From contig NZ_CAJHCQ010000027.1 of the NCBI RefSeq assembly GCF_904848665.1, positions 49,121-113,120 of the forward strand: a stretch of DNA of 64,000 nt. Direction: 5' to 3'. How positions within the stretch are numbered: position 1 is the first letter of the stretch; each line of letters opens with the position of its first letter. A program made the position numbers and the translations under genes. The notes below the pieces were generated by a model. It worked only from the letters and a program-made list of their open reading frames with translations. It made no database searches and was not told the origin of the DNA. Positions 26,901 to 36,246 of this stretch are shown one piece after another. Source of the stretch: Paraburkholderia hiiakae. Its GTDB lineage: Bacteria; Pseudomonadota; Gammaproteobacteria; Burkholderiales; Burkholderiaceae.

Positions 26901-27369
26901 TTTCGCCGAATACGAGGTCGCCCTGATTGCGGTCCATCACGCGCGCACCGGGATCGAGATCCGCTTCGACGGGGTAGGGCTTGATCAGGCGCTGGCAGAA
27001 CCCGTGGATCGTCGAACAGGTGATTTCGTCGATGGCCGCGGACGACGCAGCGAGATTCGCGAGTTGGACTGGCGACAAGCCGTCAGGCAATGCGATCGCC
27101 AGTTCGGGGCCGATGCGGGCCGCCGAGAGTTCGGTGACGAATTCGCGCACGCGCGAAATGAGTTCGCTTGCGGCGAGTTCGGTGAACGTGACCGCTGCGA
27201 TCGAGCGCGGCGCGACACCGTTGGCGAGCATGAGCGCGATGCGACCCGCCATGACGGCCGTTTTACCGGAGCCCGCGCCGGCTTCGACGAGGATCGACTG
27301 GTCGTGGGCACAGATCGCGATGCGGCGGGCGTTGTCATCGTTGAGCGCTTTTGTCTTGCCGTGCGTCAT
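23950..27369 (-). CDS. AddA/RecB-like helicase-nuclease
   Basis: 1139 residues, UvrD-family superfamily 1 helicase with a RecB-type nuclease at its carboxyl end. Helicase motifs in order: Walker A VEAGAGSGKTAVMAGR, motif Ia AVTFTELAASEL, Walker B VLVDEFQDTDPLQ, motif III LVGDPKQAIYRFRGAD, motif IV STNFRSCAPIL, motif V LTMHASKGLEWPVV, motif VI LWYVAATRARELLV. The nuclease site is in GIADAV...AVVIDWKSDVRP with H/E/D residues in GLILHKLFEEVL. Such enzymes unwind and degrade linear double-stranded DNA with an AddB partner. The start overlaps the addB-like stop by four bases (ATGA), so the two are translationally coupled. Confidence 0.85.
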   Translation of the reverse strand: MTHGKTKALNDDNARRIAICAHDQSILVEAGAGSGKTAVMAGRIALMLANGVAPRSIAAVTFTELAASELISRVREFVTELSAARIGPELAIALPDGLSPVQLANLAASSAAIDEITCSTIHGFCQRLIKPYPVEADLDPGARVMDRNQGDLVFGEIVDGWLRERLAGTQTSVLAEMVLEKPTETVALVKKVAENLRRRRTLRAPEAPALAERLDAFVRATTAFADFARSAAVMEPDTAQIVDHLKALAATLAAGSAATTPAALVRILVTRPDESVYTKAGTFRAYKKKGKWSAVAREESLRPADGAQLNDAASDCYQACGNAWAALVEAAASQALAALVDDAGQILARYRDYKRTAALLDFDDLIFAARDLLRDHDPVRRALGERYRHVLVDEFQDTDPLQTEIFWRLSGDPTDGPAGADWTQFTIRPGALFLVGDPKQAIYRFRGADVNAYLQARDAFRAQDAKNLLSISTNFRSCAPILDYVNARFAAVLSDKGQPGFTALDAFHDARGDEPCVAALDVAVAVAVAVESTGGEPDSTQQRDAEAESVADLCARLVGSGTVLDRRTGEARACRPGDIALLAPTGSDLWRYEEALERRGIPVATQAGKGLFRRQEVQDLIAITRVLADRKDTLALGALLRGPLVGLTDEDLLDIVWALPRVGNADARVARLDLGVNTEAITHPLAREVIGKLQTLARRSHHTTPHDLLSQAIDTMRVRHVLRERHGREAERALTNVDLYLSLSTAYSVRGLRAFAEAMTLAWSDEEKVVEGQTDAQEEAVALLTMHASKGLEWPVVIPVNTMTAVKAADGSVTDRKTDTFRCPILGIAPAGYAEAREDEKNELARERIRLWYVAATRARELLVLPRVAAQAPANAWIGLFDLAIDTLPSLDVAQLSVAARATETVAENVQTAESFAAEAQAIASKKRKLTWLAPSRDESTSGPVLQTVQPEASADVEAALAAGSSATVQGGRERGLILHKLFEEVLSGETDDDATALSARANELIGMFPRFAANNAASAISAQELADCVMRTLGLPEITPLRAALVAEYPVYRAQEVDDKETATAGIADAVTLGPDGRPAVVIDWKSDVRPDAKTVEHYRAQVRAYLDMTGAERALIVFVTTGAVVAVEPSMVSAATA

Positions 27370-30014
27370 TGGGCCTCCCAGATCTCGGTGAAGGTGCCGA
27401 GCCGCTCGGCGGCGGCTTGCGCCTTGCGTTTGCAATAGGTTGCGCTTGCGTTCGCGGGCAGGGCGAAGGCGAGGGCATTGGTGCTTGCGGCAGCGTTAGG
27501 GCCGGGCAGCGCCGCGCCGGCGGCGAAGCTCGTACGCGCCTCCTTCAGCCAGCCCACGAGCTTGCCGAGTACGGCGTCTGCGTCTTCGAGTACAAAGTTG
27601 CTTGAGTCGCGCGGATAGAACAGCGACGCGCTGACCGTCACATCGTCGTCAAGCAGCACTTTCACCGCGAAGGCGTAGAGACAACGCTGCAGCTCACTGC
27701 CGCCATTGACCTGAATGGATTCATCCGGCGTGCGACCGGTCTTGTAGTCGCGCACGTGCGCGCGTTTGCCGTTTCCCGCAATGTCGAGCCGGTCGATGTA
27801 GCCGGAGATATGAAACCCCGTGTCGGGAATTTCGACGCGCGCTTGTGCGTCCCACGGAATATCGGCTTCCGATTTCGGAGCCGAGCCGCCGAATGGCACT
27901 TCGGCATAGGCGCGTCCGGCCGGCAGTGCGTCGTCGTGCCAGTTCAATGCAGTGCGGGCCATCGAGCGCGCGTCGTCGAGCGTGCGCCTCCATATCACGC
28001 CCGGCGGCAGCGCTTGCTCGCTTTCCCATTCGCCGGCGACGACAGTCGCCGCGCGCTCCACGGCCGCTGCGACGGCATCGGGGGCGGCGTTCGCCGCGCC
28101 TTGCGTGCGCTCGAGATCACGCAATGCGAGATCGAGTACCGCATGGACGAGGTTGCCGATGCTGAGCGCGTCGAGCATCAGTGGTTCGGCGGCGCTCTTC
28201 TGCTCGCTCCAGCCCAACGCGTAGGTCCACAGGTAGCCCAGCGGATCGCGCAGCAGGCGCTGCAGCGAACTGGCCGACTGCTTGCGCTCGAGGATCGCGA
28301 GCACGAGCGGATGGCCGTCACGCACGAGACCGTCGTGCGCCGTGATTTCCGTGCTGCGCCAGTCGTTCCAGCACGCCTTGGCGCTGAGCGCTTGCGGCAA
28401 ACTGCGAAATTCTGAGGGCCGGCTCATGAGCCGGTCGGTTTCGCTGAATGCATGGACCGGAATGCCGTGGCGGCTGAGAAACGTCTGCGTGCCGTACGCA
28501 TTGAGGAGGGGGCTGCGTCCAAGCTGACGGCCCTCGCCGTTGCGGCGCGCGTGCGAAAGCACCACCTGTGCAACTGTCGTCGAAAGAATCGTTTCGAAGT
28601 CGAGTCGGTCCGCGGCGCCGACGGGCTGAGGGTTGAACTCCGCGCTCGCGATGATGTGTTCGGGAATCAGTGCGTCTTCGGCATTGTCACGCGGCCAGCG
28701 CGAGGCGTTCAGGCCGAGCAGCCGGACGAAGCGGCGCGGCGAGCCCGCGAGCGCGCTGGCGGGCATCCACGCGACGCTGACGCATGCTTCGCGCTCGTCG
28801 CTGCGCTTCAGACCTTCGAGCGTCACGTCGATCGACGTGGCGGGTCCGGCGAGCAACGCTTCGCGCCAGATTGCGAGCGCGCGCCCCTTGAGCAAGGCCG
28901 CGCCGATCTCGGGAGCGGCCTCGGGGCCGCCGTCGAGCCGCTCCACGAGCGCCAGCATGGCCGCGCCATGATCCTGGCTGTCGGGCCAGTCCTCGGCCTT
29001 CAGGCGTGCAAGCAGACGCTGCCACGCGGGCAGGGACGAAAGGGGCGCGTCGGCCGGCATGATCCGCATCCACCCCTCGGGCAACGCCTCGAACAATGCG
29101 GCGTCCCTGCACAGGGTGGCGAGGCGGCGCAGGCGCGACTGCGAGAGTCCGCGCACGACGATCTCGGCCAACGCCGCGGCCGCCTGGCCGTCGCGCGTCG
29201 CGACACTGCGCACACCGTGGACAAAATGCAGATCGAGATTGGCGTCGGCGCTCAAGCTGAGAAAAAAGTCGTCGTACTCCGCCGTCGATGCGCTGGCGAT
29301 GGCGATTTCCGAAGGCGCGGCTTGCCCGGACGCGAGCAGCTCGCGCACCCAGCGCAGCGCTTCGACCGCTTCGTGGTAGGGCGTCGCTGCGCTCACTGCG
29401 GTGACAGCGGGTGCGGTGGGCGCTGCGCGCGCGATGGCGATTGCACTGCCCTCAAGCCACGCCGGCGTCGGGCGCGGGCCGCCGGACCATTGGACGGGGA
29501 TGTGCTCTGCAAGGGTGGCCAGCAGCGACCGCCAGCACGGTGCGAGGTCGGTTTGCCCGGCGACTTCCACGCGTCCGAGAACGGCAGCGGCGTGAGCCAT
29601 GCGCCGCGTAGCCGCAGCGACGAGATCCGCCGGTCGCATCATGCCTGGCGGAAGCTGTGCCAGCGCGGCGCCTTCGAGCTTCGCCACGGCGTCGAGCCGC
29701 GCATGGGCTTGCGCGCGTGCCGCCAGGTCGATGCCCGCGCGCCAGGCCTTTTGCAGGGTTTGCGCGGCGGCGTCGATCATGCCGGGCAGCAGTTTGATGC
29801 TGTCCAGCTCGCCGATCTGCGTTTCGCGCAACGCGGCCTTGAGCGCGCCGCGCAGGCTTTCGCCGTCGATAGGCCGGGCAAAGCCGCCAGCAAGGCGCGC
29901 GGCCAACTGCTCGATGGTCATGACCTGCTTACCGTGCCGTTGTTCGCGCGCGGCCGCAAGGCGGGCCTCGCGCGCAGCGAGACTGTCCTGCACTACCAGT
30001 GTATTGCGAGCCAT
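27366..30014 (-). CDS. AddB-like PD-(D/E)XK nuclease partner
   Basis: 882 residues. The amino two-thirds (MARNTLVVQDSLAAREARLA, FVRLLGLNASRWPRDN) is the degenerate helicase fold of AddB-like proteins, with no Walker A that I can see. The carboxyl third is a RecB-type nuclease: GNLVHAVLDLALRDLERTQ, GYIDRLDIAG, then VRDYKTGRTPDES with the D-x-K site and ELQRCLYAFAV. Only one late cysteine (TYCKRKA) is visible, so the iron-sulphur cluster of canonical AddB may be absent. It runs with the helicase as one operon and would form a two-subunit exonuclease. Confidence 0.75.
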   Translation of the reverse strand: MARNTLVVQDSLAAREARLAAAREQRHGKQVMTIEQLAARLAGGFARPIDGESLRGALKAALRETQIGELDSIKLLPGMIDAAAQTLQKAWRAGIDLAARAQAHARLDAVAKLEGAALAQLPPGMMRPADLVAAATRRMAHAAAVLGRVEVAGQTDLAPCWRSLLATLAEHIPVQWSGGPRPTPAWLEGSAIAIARAAPTAPAVTAVSAATPYHEAVEALRWVRELLASGQAAPSEIAIASASTAEYDDFFLSLSADANLDLHFVHGVRSVATRDGQAAAALAEIVVRGLSQSRLRRLATLCRDAALFEALPEGWMRIMPADAPLSSLPAWQRLLARLKAEDWPDSQDHGAAMLALVERLDGGPEAAPEIGAALLKGRALAIWREALLAGPATSIDVTLEGLKRSDEREACVSVAWMPASALAGSPRRFVRLLGLNASRWPRDNAEDALIPEHIIASAEFNPQPVGAADRLDFETILSTTVAQVVLSHARRNGEGRQLGRSPLLNAYGTQTFLSRHGIPVHAFSETDRLMSRPSEFRSLPQALSAKACWNDWRSTEITAHDGLVRDGHPLVLAILERKQSASSLQRLLRDPLGYLWTYALGWSEQKSAAEPLMLDALSIGNLVHAVLDLALRDLERTQGAANAAPDAVAAAVERAATVVAGEWESEQALPPGVIWRRTLDDARSMARTALNWHDDALPAGRAYAEVPFGGSAPKSEADIPWDAQARVEIPDTGFHISGYIDRLDIAGNGKRAHVRDYKTGRTPDESIQVNGGSELQRCLYAFAVKVLLDDDVTVSASLFYPRDSSNFVLEDADAVLGKLVGWLKEARTSFAAGAALPGPNAAASTNALAFALPANASATYCKRKAQAAAERLGTFTEIWEAQ

Positions 30015-30038
30015 GACGGCTTTCCTCACTGTCGGGAT

Positions 30039-30071
30039 GAAAAATGCCGGCCTCGCGGTGAGGCCGGCACG
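30039..30071 (-). terminator. Intrinsic terminator between PDDEXK gene and addB-like gene
   Basis: On the minus strand TGCCGGCCTC-ACCGC-GAGGCCGGCA is followed by TTTTT. This is a strong stem and T-tract lying after the 30086 stop and before the 30014 start, so transcripts from upstream would largely end here unless read through. Confidence 0.75.
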
Positions 30072-30085
30072 TTGCTACAGGCTCA

Positions 30086-31588
30086 TCAGGCTGCGGCTTT
30101 GTCGTCGTCTTGTGCGAAACGTTGGAGCCAGGGCTCGATATCCTTCGCTGTTTTGGTGACGAATGCATTAAGCGCTTGCGCGAATTGCTGCGCGTCGGGC
30201 TTGTCGATGGCGCATCCAATTCGGGTGGTCACGAGCGCCTGCACCGTCGGGCTCAAGTCTTTCGCGATACCCCTGGCGAAGAGCTTCGGGAATTCGTCGA
30301 TGAGCTTGTCGTTCTGAATGTCTCGCACCATCGCGACGCGCTTCTCACGATAGTGCTCATGTCCGTACCGCTCCTCACCGAGATGCATGACCTTGAGGCT
30401 CACAGAGACGTTGTTCGAATCATCCGATTGGTTATAGATCTCGAACCGCAAACGAGGCTGCTTCGGGTTTGACGGTTCAAAGATTCCCGGGAAGCGTTGC
30501 GCCCAGTCCGAGGCGATGAAGAGCAAATAGGAGTTGTCGCTCCTGACCGGAACGAGGCCCAACTGCACGAGCTGATTGCGGATGAACGTGGCGCGATCTT
30601 CGAACCCCCGGTTGACGTATCGCAGCAGCCGGTCCAGCAGGAGCTTGTTGCGCTCGTACAGCACGATCCAGTCGGCGTTCTGCGGGGCATCCGTGTTCGA
30701 GGCCGCCCTGAGGGTTTCCTTGAGGAAGCGCAAACCCTTGACGTGCCGGGTCGCCAGTTCCGAAAGATTGCGCTTGACGAAACCATCGTCGTCTTCCGCG
30801 ATGTCGCTCAGGACGTCGAGATAGCTTGCGAGAAACGCGTGCTGCTGGTCACCCAGTTGGGCCGATGCCCCCGACGCATTCAGCACCGTGCGTAGCGGCT
30901 GCGCGACCGACGTGCTCCATTGCGCGTTGATCCAGTCAGCCCGTTCGAGTTCCTGTTCGTCGATCGTCAGGTACACGAGCAGCAGCTTGCGGTTCGATTG
31001 CTCAGCCCACGCCTGAATTGTCCTGCGATAGTCGTCGAGTTGCCCGTCGCCTTCGCCGGCGCCGATCTTCGCCTCGATTGCGACGGCCCAGCCTTGACCT
31101 TCGACGAGCACGTCGATGCGGCGCTTGCCGCGCACGTTGGCACCGCTTGCGGACGTGTCCTGATCATTGTCGCCTTCGAACTCGGGGATGATGCGATCGC
31201 CCTTGATCTTCTGCATCTGCAACTCGGAGTGCACCCGGACGATGGCGTCGTTGTCGGTCTCGTAGCTCAGCAGCGTAGTGTGATCGCCGGCGGCCTCGCA
31301 AACGTTTTTCAGGAACCCGCGCAGGAAATGGTCACCCAGACCGTGATTTTCCCGGGGGTCGAGCAGCCAAGCGAGTGTGGTCGTGTGCTTCACCTCGCGC
31401 TTTTCGGCCTTGAGGACACGAAACGGGTTGAAGGCTTTCCAGCGCGCGCGCAGTGCAACGGCGAGCGGGTCATGAAGCACATCGAGGAGACTCTTGATAT
31501 CGGCGGAATCGGGCATGGCGTTGTAGTTGTCTTCCAGAATCGTGGGTGAAACATCGGGCCGCGGTAACGCGCGCGGGCGCAAGGACAT
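30086..31588 (-). CDS. PDDEXK_4-family nuclease
   Basis: 500 residues resembling the PD-(D/E)XK nuclease superfamily protein family PDDEXK_4. The amino domain has FRVLKAEKREVKHTTTLAWL and LDPRENHGLGDHFLRGFL. The active site follows near residues 155-185: RGKRRIDVLVEGQG, then WAVAIEAKIGAGEGDGQLDD, giving D...E-x-K with the Q-x-x-x-Y helix. The carboxyl half is alpha/beta and unassigned. A GAGG ribosome site supports the start at 31588; ATG 31516 is the alternative. It is 51 bases after the AAA+ gene and probably cotranscribed with it. Confidence 0.7.
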   Translation of the reverse strand: MSLRPRALPRPDVSPTILEDNYNAMPDSADIKSLLDVLHDPLAVALRARWKAFNPFRVLKAEKREVKHTTTLAWLLDPRENHGLGDHFLRGFLKNVCEAAGDHTTLLSYETDNDAIVRVHSELQMQKIKGDRIIPEFEGDNDQDTSASGANVRGKRRIDVLVEGQGWAVAIEAKIGAGEGDGQLDDYRRTIQAWAEQSNRKLLLVYLTIDEQELERADWINAQWSTSVAQPLRTVLNASGASAQLGDQQHAFLASYLDVLSDIAEDDDGFVKRNLSELATRHVKGLRFLKETLRAASNTDAPQNADWIVLYERNKLLLDRLLRYVNRGFEDRATFIRNQLVQLGLVPVRSDNSYLLFIASDWAQRFPGIFEPSNPKQPRLRFEIYNQSDDSNNVSVSLKVMHLGEERYGHEHYREKRVAMVRDIQNDKLIDEFPKLFARGIAKDLSPTVQALVTTRIGCAIDKPDAQQFAQALNAFVTKTAKDIEPWLQRFAQDDDKAAA

Positions 31589-31639
31589 GGCGCCGCCTCA
31601 GGGGTATCGGCACAGATCGCGGTGTTCTTTAGCGGTGCA

Positions 31640-33808
31640 TTAGTGCAAGAAGCCGATCGGCGACGAAGCGCGCTGGCGCGAAGCACATTCACACTCGAGT
31701 GCTTCGGCGAATTCGAGCGCGCACTTGAGCGGGTGGAAACGGTGGCGCCGGACCACGGCGGCGAAATCGCCGGGCGTGAGCGAAGTGAGCCGCGACAGCA
31801 CGCGATCGCACGCCATTTGCACATTGGCAAGTCCGAGCGCCTCGCAGCGCTGCGCAAAGAATGCCGCGGCCTGGGCCGGCTTCAGGTAGCCGAAGCGAAG
31901 CTTCGCGTCGAAGCGGCGCAATGCGGCTTCGTCGAGCGAGCCGTACAGATTGGTCGACATGACCAGTACGCCGTTGAAGTACTCGATCTGCGTAAGCATT
32001 TCGTTGACGGCGGTGACTTCCCAACTATGCTGGCTTGCCGCGCGCTCGCGCAGGAAGCTGTCGGCTTCGTCGATAAGAAGCAGTGCGCGCTCACGCGTCG
32101 CTTCGCGAAACACGCGTGCGATGTTCTGTTCGGTTTCGCCGACGTAAGGGGAAATCATGTCGGAGGCGCGTCGCAGCATCAGCGGGGATTGAAGCTCCTG
32201 CGCGAGCCACGTACCGAATGCAGTTTTGCCAGTGCCCGGGGGGCCGTACAGACACAGGCGCGCCGCGCGAGCATCCGCGATGCCGCGCGCGAGCGCAGCA
32301 AGATCAGCGTCGACGTTGACGAGTTCCGGTGCGAAGGCGCCCGTCACTTGGGCTGCGCCGTGCAGCGCAAGCGGTGCATGGCCTTGCGCCTCCAGCGTGC
32401 CGTTGACGAGCCGCTCGAGCGCGGCCCCGAAGCGCTGGGGCGTCCAGTCGTCGGCGACGTGTTGCAGGACCGTTGCTGCACGTGCGACCACGCCGGGCGT
32501 GAGCGCCGGATGCGACGACAGGCGGTTCAAAACCGGCTCGGGGACGCGGTCGTTACTGGCGCGGGCGATGATGCGCGAGCGCACGCGTGCCGGCGGCACG
32601 GGGACGTTGAGCACCATGTCGAAGCGCCGCACGAATGCGGGATCGATGCCCTCGACCGAATTCGAGAGCCAGATCGTCGGCACAGGGTTCTCTTCGAGCG
32701 CACGGTTGAGCCATGCCTTGTGCGCCTGGGCAACGCTACGTTCGCCCGGCGTGCCGTCGGTGAAGATGTCTTCGGCTTCGTCGAACACGATCAACGCGCG
32801 GCGTTCCGCAAAGAAAGCCTGCGCTGCACGGAACGCACGCAGACGCTGGGCGCCGGGCACGGCATCGCCGTCCGTGTTCTCGCCCGTGACATCGTAGAGG
32901 CTCAAGTGCATGGCGCGGCCCAGCACGCGTGCGAGCTGGGTTTTGCCGGTGCCCGGGGCGCCGTGGATCAGAATGTTAGCGCCGCGTTGCTGTGCCAGCG
33001 AGGCGTGTTCGATCCACGAACGCATCAACGCGACCTCCTGCTCGATGTGCGAGAAGTCTTCAAGCGTCAGCACGGGAGGCGACGCAAACGTGATCATGCC
33101 GCGCAGAAGCTCGAGCGTATCGACGGCATCCGAGACGATGCGATCCGCGAATTCTGCGGAAATCAGGTCGAGTTTCGTCGCGAGTGCCCAGCGCTGCTTG
33201 CGGTCGATGCCGAGCAGCCCCGAGCGCGCGAGGGTGCCATGAGGCGAGAGGGCCCCGCGCACTGCCTTTTCGTCGATGCCGAGCACTGCGCCCAACGCGT
33301 AATAAAGGCCCGCCGACGTGAGTTCGCCGACCCAGTCGCTCATCTTGTCAAGCACGCGATCCGTGTGCACGAGCACCGCGAACGTGAGAATGCGCGCCTC
33401 GACCTCCGTGAGGCCAACCAGTGTTTGCAGGTTGCCGATATTCTGTGCGACCACGGACGGCGGTTGCGCGGCAAGGGGATTGGCTTCGATGGCGCTGAGG
33501 CGCGCGTGCAGGAGAGCGAGCGCGGCCTGCGTGTCGAAGGTGTGATCGGCGCTCCCGGGCGGCTCCGCTCCGTCGAGGTCGAATTCCTCGGCCGACATGC
33601 GAGGAGCCAGCCGCGCCGCGCCGGGCCGGTGCAGCTCCGGAAGCGAGAGCGCCTGCGCGACCAGATCGCTCGACCACCCGTCCGGCTTGACGAAGTATCG
33701 GTGCAGTTCCAGTTTCACGAGGAAGCGCAGCGACCAGAGCTCGATGATGGGCTCCACGTTGCTGCACCGCTCAGGCGCGCAATCGGATCGAAGAAAACGA
33801 TGGATCAT
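31640..33808 (-). CDS. AAA+ ATPase with two ATPase modules
   Basis: 722 residues. After an amino-terminal helical domain of about 230 residues come two AAA+ modules: the first with Walker A HGAPGTGKTQLARVLG and Walker B LIVFDEAEDIF, the second with YGPPGTGKTAFGTWLA, LLLIDEADSFL and the arginine-finger region AALRRFDAKLRFG. Tandem AAA+ rings of this kind remodel or unfold proteins. It heads the AAA+/PDDEXK/AddBA block on the minus strand. The start at 33808 (MIHRFLRSD) is preferred to 33859 because the latter would place operator D only 2 bases from the start codon. Confidence 0.8.
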   Translation of the reverse strand: MIHRFLRSDCAPERCSNVEPIIELWSLRFLVKLELHRYFVKPDGWSSDLVAQALSLPELHRPGAARLAPRMSAEEFDLDGAEPPGSADHTFDTQAALALLHARLSAIEANPLAAQPPSVVAQNIGNLQTLVGLTEVEARILTFAVLVHTDRVLDKMSDWVGELTSAGLYYALGAVLGIDEKAVRGALSPHGTLARSGLLGIDRKQRWALATKLDLISAEFADRIVSDAVDTLELLRGMITFASPPVLTLEDFSHIEQEVALMRSWIEHASLAQQRGANILIHGAPGTGKTQLARVLGRAMHLSLYDVTGENTDGDAVPGAQRLRAFRAAQAFFAERRALIVFDEAEDIFTDGTPGERSVAQAHKAWLNRALEENPVPTIWLSNSVEGIDPAFVRRFDMVLNVPVPPARVRSRIIARASNDRVPEPVLNRLSSHPALTPGVVARAATVLQHVADDWTPQRFGAALERLVNGTLEAQGHAPLALHGAAQVTGAFAPELVNVDADLAALARGIADARAARLCLYGPPGTGKTAFGTWLAQELQSPLMLRRASDMISPYVGETEQNIARVFREATRERALLLIDEADSFLRERAASQHSWEVTAVNEMLTQIEYFNGVLVMSTNLYGSLDEAALRRFDAKLRFGYLKPAQAAAFFAQRCEALGLANVQMACDRVLSRLTSLTPGDFAAVVRRHRFHPLKCALEFAEALECECASRQRASSPIGFLH

Positions 33809-33861
33809 GGGTGGGTTGTGAACTCCGGTACTCTGTACACGTCGAGTATGAGCGGGCATTG

Positions 33862-33876
33862 GGACAAATTGTGTCT
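33862..33876. promoter_or_regulatory. Operator D, one mismatch
   Basis: GGACAAATTGTGTCT matches the consensus except the last base. Centre 61 bases upstream of the AAA+ ATG at 33808, in line with the spacing at A1 and C1. Confidence 0.65.
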
Positions 33877-34104
33877 CGATGCCGGCACGGCAGCGGACAC
33901 GACAGATGCTGAAGCCACGTCTATGCGTTTTCGTGATTTCCGGCGTCGTGCACGACCGGCGAGTCTGTGGCCTGCATGATTCGCTTTCGCACCGAAGCTA
34001 TGTTCCCACTCTCTGGAGGCGGTTGTTAGGCAACGGTCGTGAGTCACGGGTCGAACAAGTTAAGCGGTGCAGGTTCGAGCTAGGGCGTCCAGCAGTTCTG
34101 CGAA

Positions 34105-34560
34105 ATGGGGCAAAAAGTCGATCTCCCGAAGTTCGTCGGCGGGCTGATCCAGAACGTGTTCCAGGCGATTGTCGATTCGTCGGTCCAGCAGATGGCGCGC
34201 TAGCGGCAGCAATTCCTCGCATCGATGGTGATGCTCGGAATAAACCGCATCGTGATAACAGATGGCCACATCAACGCGAAGGTCGTATTCGACATGCGTG
34301 CTTCCGATACCGCGGGGCGCGTCTCCAAGGCCTCGCTCTACGACCTGAACCGCGATACGTCGACGACGAGCGCAAGCGTGAGCACCGGTGGCTGGTTCAA
34401 TCCGATCCAGGCCGGCATCAGTACGACGCAGACGAGCGATCACATGACCACGGTATCGGCTACCGTCGATGACACGTCCGAATCGAAGGCTCGGGTGAAG
34501 GCGCAATTGAGCGGCGAAGTGCGGGTGAACTTCAAGACAGGCGGCAATCCGGCTGCTTCA
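34105..34560 (+). pseudogene. Decaying island gene, paralogue 1
   Basis: One plus frame reads MGQKVDLPKFVGGLIQNVFQ and AIVDSSVQQMAR, then an in-frame TAG at 34201, then resumes with RQQFLASMVMLGINRIVITD, GHINAKVVFDMRAS and a beta-rich end VKAQLSGEVRVNFKT. Frame is lost near 34560. The nonsense codon splits an amino FVxxLIxxVFxAI-x-S-x-QQM block from the second half. The next remnant has the same block, so the two were tandem paralogues of one unknown family. Confidence 0.55.
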
Positions 34561-34972
34561 GCACGCGTCTGTGCAGCGCGCCTTCGGCACGCACGACCTG
34601 TGGGACGCCGTGCGGTCGCTGGCGCGACGCTACCTGCGCACGCAGCCGGTCATCGAGTCGCGGGTGGAGCGCGCCAAGGCCGGCTTTGCGGTGCTGACCT
34701 GGCTCGCGTCGGTCGCTGCGCCGCTCGCGGGAGGCGCGACTCCCGTTCTCGCGCCCGGCGACCCGGTGCACGTGAACGCGATGACCTGGCTGCAGTCGAG
34801 TCTCGACCTCAGTGAAAAGTTGGGCGGCGCGGCCGGGAGCTGGCATGCATGCCGTTGCCCGCGACCCTCAGCCGCTGCCCGCGGTGCGCCTCGCGGTGCG
34901 AAATCTGCTGTCCGGGACGCCTGGGTTCCGCTCGCTCGCGGCGGATGACAGGAAGGCGTTGGCACGGCAACG

Positions 34973-36028
34973 GTGCGTGTGTGCGCCGCCGCGATGAACC
35001 TGTTGCTCGAAGAAGCCAGCGGCGACGCCGACGCGCATCGCGTACTGTGTCAAACGCACGATGGCGGCACGCAGCGCACGCCGGCGGCGACTGCGCTGGG
35101 CAATGCGGGACAGGCGTTCAGCGGTGTGGCGACCGACCGGCTTGCGAGCACGACACAACGGATCCTGAACGCGGTGTCGTTTCCGCGCTTCGTAACGGTT
35201 CTGATCAACAGCGTGTTCAAGGCGATTACCGAATCCAACCAGCAGCAGATGCAGTCATTTCTCGATCTGCTGCGCAACGTTGCGTCGAGCACGGACGATT
35301 TTGCCGACGCCAATCTCAGCACGGACCATGCGCGGCAGTGGCTCGTCGACAGTTTCCCGGGCTCGTTCGAGCTGGCGGGCGACGACCCTTTAAGTGACGA
35401 TGATGGCGACCGGACGTCGGGCGATGCAGACACGTCGTGCACAGTGCGCCTGAAAGATAGCGCGGCAAAGCTGCCAGACGGCGCGCTACGCATGGTACTT
35501 GGGCTGGGACCGAACGAATCGGTGCCGAGCGGCGATCCGGAAGCGGTGCTCTTGCCATTCGCGCGCCGGGAGTTGGCGCAGGAACGTCAGCATCCGGGGT
35601 GCGGAGGCGAAGATGACCAACACAATCGCCTACGTTTCGACACAGAGGACCCAGACCACCGAGGAAATGAATACGGCCCGCGATCTGAATTCAGCCGTCG
35701 AGCTGAATATCGAAACTGACTACCTGCCACTCGACCGGTTCGTGGGGAGAGGGTAGGTGGACCGCATTAAGGCCAATACGCTGAATCCCGACGCGGAAGA
35801 AAAGGCCGCGATCGCGAGGCAAGTGCAGAAAAGGCACAGGCGTCGCGGCTTGCGTCACTGGACAGCGATCTGGCGCCGGCGCCCGCAACTCGTCCTGCGC
35901 CGGCGTCTTCGAATACGCAGGCGTCGGGCGCAAATGCCGGGACAGGCACTCGCGCGGCAGCGGGTACGGCGGCCGCCGCAGCTGTTCCGGGCGCGGCCAG
36001 CAGCCCAGGAAGTGGTGTGTCGTCTTGA
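34973..36028 (+). pseudogene. Decaying island gene, paralogue 2
   Basis: The plus frame from 34973 carries FPRFVTVLINSVFKAITESN and QQQMQSFLDLLRNVASSTDD, matching the FVxxLIxxVFxAI block of paralogue 1, then LGLGPNESVPSGDPEAVLLP and ARRELAQERQ. After a frameshift near 35600 the coding frame is TQTTEEMNTARDLNSAVELN, then IETDYLPLDRFVGRG with a stop at 35754; a further frame change leads to an alanine-rich carboxyl tail (TRAAAGTAAAAAVPGAASS) ending at 36026. At least three lesions mean it is no longer functional. The 34571-34950 stretch before it (THDLWDAVRSLARRYLRTQP) may be its lost middle or a third remnant. Confidence 0.5.
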
Positions 36029-36246
36029 GCTGTCGTCCCACGATTGACTTTGGCGCCGCCCGCTGCGAGCACCGGGCGTACGGCGGCAAATTGAATTTTC
36101 TGGCGCAGTTAGCGGCCCCACAGCGGTCCTCGGGCGTGTGATCACGCACAGCGCCCGAACTCTGGAATAAACGCTTAAGAATTCGAAAACCCAGTCGTTA
36201 ACTAAAAGTATTCCATCTGAACGGCTTTTCCGAACCTACTTTCGAG

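Noticed and set aside
25744..27438. A 564-codon open frame on the plus strand opposite addA
   Set aside because: It is the antisense shadow of the helicase gene: composition is Arg/Ala-rich without motifs, while the minus strand holds all helicase motifs in order.
28452..30317. A 621-codon plus-strand frame opposite addB
   Set aside because: Shadow of the AddB-like gene; no start signal and no domain.
31622..33979. A 785-codon plus-strand frame opposite the AAA+ gene
   Set aside because: Shadow of the AAA+ gene caused by high GC; the minus frame has both Walker A motifs.
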